A DNA stretch of 64,000 bases from CALLPQ01 sp964392325 (lineage in GTDB: Bacteria > Pseudomonadota > Alphaproteobacteria > Caulobacterales > Parvularculaceae), in assembly GCA_964392325.1 (NCBI GenBank), contig CAYMPJ010000011.1, positions 1-64,000 on the forward strand. The letters are read 5' to 3'. Under the pieces are notes generated by a model, which was given only the letters and a program-made list of their open reading frames with translations, was not told where the DNA came from and did no database searches. The number at the start of each line of letters is the position of its first letter. Position 1 is the first letter of the stretch. Below, one piece after another: positions 62,522 to 64,000 of this stretch. The position numbers were made by a program, and so were the translations under genes.

Positions 62522-63034
62522 ATGTTTGGGAAGTCGATAACGAAATTAGCAGGGACAGTGTGTGCAATTGTGATGCTTGGAGCTTGTGCATCAACATCAA
62601 CACCTGATGTTCTGGAAGTTGTGGATACGACTGCATCGACAGTAGTATCGCCATCTGGCCCGGTACCCGGTAGTCAGGCTGATCTGGAAAACAGTGCAGG
62701 TCACAGGGTGTTTTTTGGATATAATGAGTGGGCTTTGACGCCGCAAGCTCAAGCCGTTCTAGGCCGTCAGGCTTCCTGGTTGAAGCAATATCCTGAAAAT
62801 CGCATCCTGATTTCCGGCAATTGCGATGAGCGCGGTACACGCGAATATAACCTTGCTCTGGGTAAACGTCGTTCTGAAGCGGCTAAAGCCTATCTTGTGA
62901 GTTTAGGAGTGGACAGTTCACGTATCTCCACAGTGTCATACGGTAAAGAACGCCCAATCGATCCACGCTCCAATGATTCAGCATGGTCACTAAACCGTAA
63001 TTCGACAACGTCGGTTACTGGTATTGGCGCTTAA
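62522..63034 (+). CDS. pal: Peptidoglycan-associated lipoprotein Pal
   Basis: The 170-residue protein begins at ATG 62522, with GGAG about 9 nt upstream. Its lipobox is in VMLGACAST. The C-terminal OmpA-like domain has HRVFFGYNEWALTPQAQAVL, the motif ILISGNCDERGTREYNLALG and GKERPIDPRSNDSAWSLNR. It anchors the outer membrane to peptidoglycan and binds TolB. Confidence 0.96.
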   Translation: MFGKSITKLAGTVCAIVMLGACASTSTPDVLEVVDTTASTVVSPSGPVPGSQADLENSAGHRVFFGYNEWALTPQAQAVLGRQASWLKQYPENRILISGNCDERGTREYNLALGKRRSEAAKAYLVSLGVDSSRISTVSYGKERPIDPRSNDSAWSLNRNSTTSVTGIGA

Positions 63035-63084
63035 AACCATACCTGATTGAGCGCTCTAGGGCGCTGAATTGAATTAGAAATTAT

Positions 63085-63120
63085 AATAAACGCCAGCTTT
63101 CGTGTTGGCGTTTATTTTTT
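63085..63120 (+). terminator. Rho-independent terminator after pal
   Basis: An 11-bp stem, AATAAACGCCA pairing with TGGCGTTTATT, is followed by a run of T. It would separate pal from cpoB transcription, at least partly. Confidence 0.88.
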
Positions 63121-63289
63121 GCCTTAATTTTGTAGCTTTCATTTGGTATAAGGTTAACAAATGTCATCGAACCCATTTATGGTTTGGCGGGGTATTTGAT
63201 GATAACCGGTTTATGCATTAGGTTTCGCCTCATGTTTCGGGCGGGGTTCTAAACCGGATTAAAAATATTTTGAGAAGTGAGAATTATCC

Positions 63290-64000
63290 ATGCGCCGTTT
63301 ATTTTTACTGACGACTGTTTGCTCACTGATGGCATTTTCATCTTTTATGCCGTTCGGGGCCGATCACGCACATGCGGGTAAAAAGGAGGATATTGTCTTC
63401 CTTCAGCAAAAAGTCCGATCACTGGAAGCGCAATTGAGCACCCTCTCACAGCGCACCGGCCAGGCAAATGCAGATGCGACCGTAAAAATAGCGCAACTGG
63501 AACAGGAAAATCAGACCCTTACTGGACAAGTGGAGACTCTTAGCTTCGAGATGAAGCAAATGAAAAGCCGTCTTGATCAAGTCACCCGGGTTCTTGCCGG
63601 GGAGAGCTTTTCAGGACTGGATAGTTCAGCCCCGCTTACAAGCGCAAACTCTCTGACGGGTTCGACTACAGTTACAGATACAGGCAGCTATCCTGATGCG
63701 GGGCTCAATTCTGGACCAAATGGCGTTAACGGTGTTGCTCCCCTTAATCCGGTTGATCCAGCTCTAGGCGGGACACAAAATGGTCCTGTTCCCCTTGGTG
63801 CCCCTCTTGGTGCTTCCCCGGGCGCTTCTTCGGGCACTACTCCCGGCACTTCTGGCGACGCAGTTTTACAAGCGGGCGGTGTTGCGTTGCCGGCGGGTGA
63901 TGCGCAGGCTTATAATTATGCCTCAAATTTTTTGCTGACGGGCGATTACATTAAAGCGCGTGAAGCTTTTGAGCTTTATGTGCAAACCTATCCCAACTCA
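63290..64000 (+). CDS. cpoB: CpoB/YbgF cell-division coordinator (5' part; cut by window edge)
   Basis: Open from the ATG at 63290 to the right edge (237 codons). A signal peptide (MRRLFLLTTVCSLMAFSSF, cleaved near HAHAG) is followed by a coiled coil (about 35-105) for trimerisation, a Gly/Pro/Ser-rich linker, and the start of the TPR domain (AYNYASNFLLTGDYIKAREA). CpoB coordinates PBP1B and Tol during septal peptidoglycan synthesis in E. coli. Confidence 0.92.
   Translation, partial: MRRLFLLTTVCSLMAFSSFMPFGADHAHAGKKEDIVFLQQKVRSLEAQLSTLSQRTGQANADATVKIAQLEQENQTLTGQVETLSFEMKQMKSRLDQVTRVLAGESFSGLDSSAPLTSANSLTGSTTVTDTGSYPDAGLNSGPNGVNGVAPLNPVDPALGGTQNGPVPLGAPLGASPGASSGTTPGTSGDAVLQAGGVALPAGDAQAYNYASNFLLTGDYIKAREAFELYVQTYPNS

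Overview
The window comes from a Gram-negative alphaproteobacterium of moderate GC content, probably marine and close to Caulobacterales/Maricaulales/Hyphomonadales-like lineages. This rests on the gene order rpmH-rnpA-yidC-engB, the tolQRAB-pal-cpoB cluster preceded by ybgC, a two-subunit branched-chain 2-oxoacid dehydrogenase E1, divergent purD/xseA, and a lipoprotein resembling the CC0125/CC1285 family. The exact genus cannot be read from the sequence. No tRNA, rRNA, CRISPR array or transposase gene was found.

Region 1 (1-18368) is the accessory highlight. A giant acidic repeat protein of at least 4075 residues is encoded on the minus strand and runs off the left edge. It has an N-terminal LEPR-XLL motif, six roughly 600-bp blocks rich in thrombospondin type 3-like calcium-binding repeats, and cadherin/VCBS-like domains. 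A TolC-family outer-membrane lipoprotein lies just upstream of it on the same strand. Divergently transcribed from that pair is a tight three-gene operon: a small periplasmic HlyD-type adaptor, a membrane HlyD-type adaptor with an extra N-terminal domain, and a polytopic M50 (site-2-protease-like) protein fused to a C-terminal HlyD domain. No ABC-transporter ATPase is present in the visible locus. I read it as a candidate dedicated export system for the giant protein in which an M50/HlyD fusion stands where a type I ABC transporter would be expected.

Region 2 (18601-24578) holds a mannose-1-phosphate guanylyltransferase/AGE-epimerase fusion, a small secreted repeat protein, an acetyltransferase, a CcmG/DsbE-like thioredoxin, a lipoprotein and a glycerophosphodiester phosphodiesterase. 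Region 3 (24896-30276) is a complete branched-chain 2-oxoacid dehydrogenase operon (E1alpha, E1beta, E2, E3). Region 4 (30326-35518, minus strand) is cobT-engB-yidC-rnpA-rpmH.

Region 5 (36036-43883) holds a VTT/DedA-like membrane protein with a MerA-like flavoprotein, an orphan sensor histidine kinase, NAD kinase, and a long protein with a degenerate EAL domain and an acidic tail. Region 6 (44075-50835) holds an OmpA-like porin, xseA with an upstream EP-repeat membrane protein that contains a 100-N assembly gap, and purD. Region 7 (50858-54178) holds an alpha/beta-hydrolase gene interrupted by about 0.5 kb of AT-rich DNA, a GST-like protein and a TetR regulator. Region 8 (54179-64000) holds a class A penicillin-binding protein and the Tol-Pal envelope cluster (ybgC, a DUF2891-like lipoprotein, tolQ, tolR, tolA, tolB, pal, cpoB), with cpoB cut by the right edge.

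The core genes cover envelope integrity, membrane protein insertion, branched-chain amino-acid breakdown and nucleotide metabolism. The left 18 kb looks like a specialised surface-protein and secretion module.
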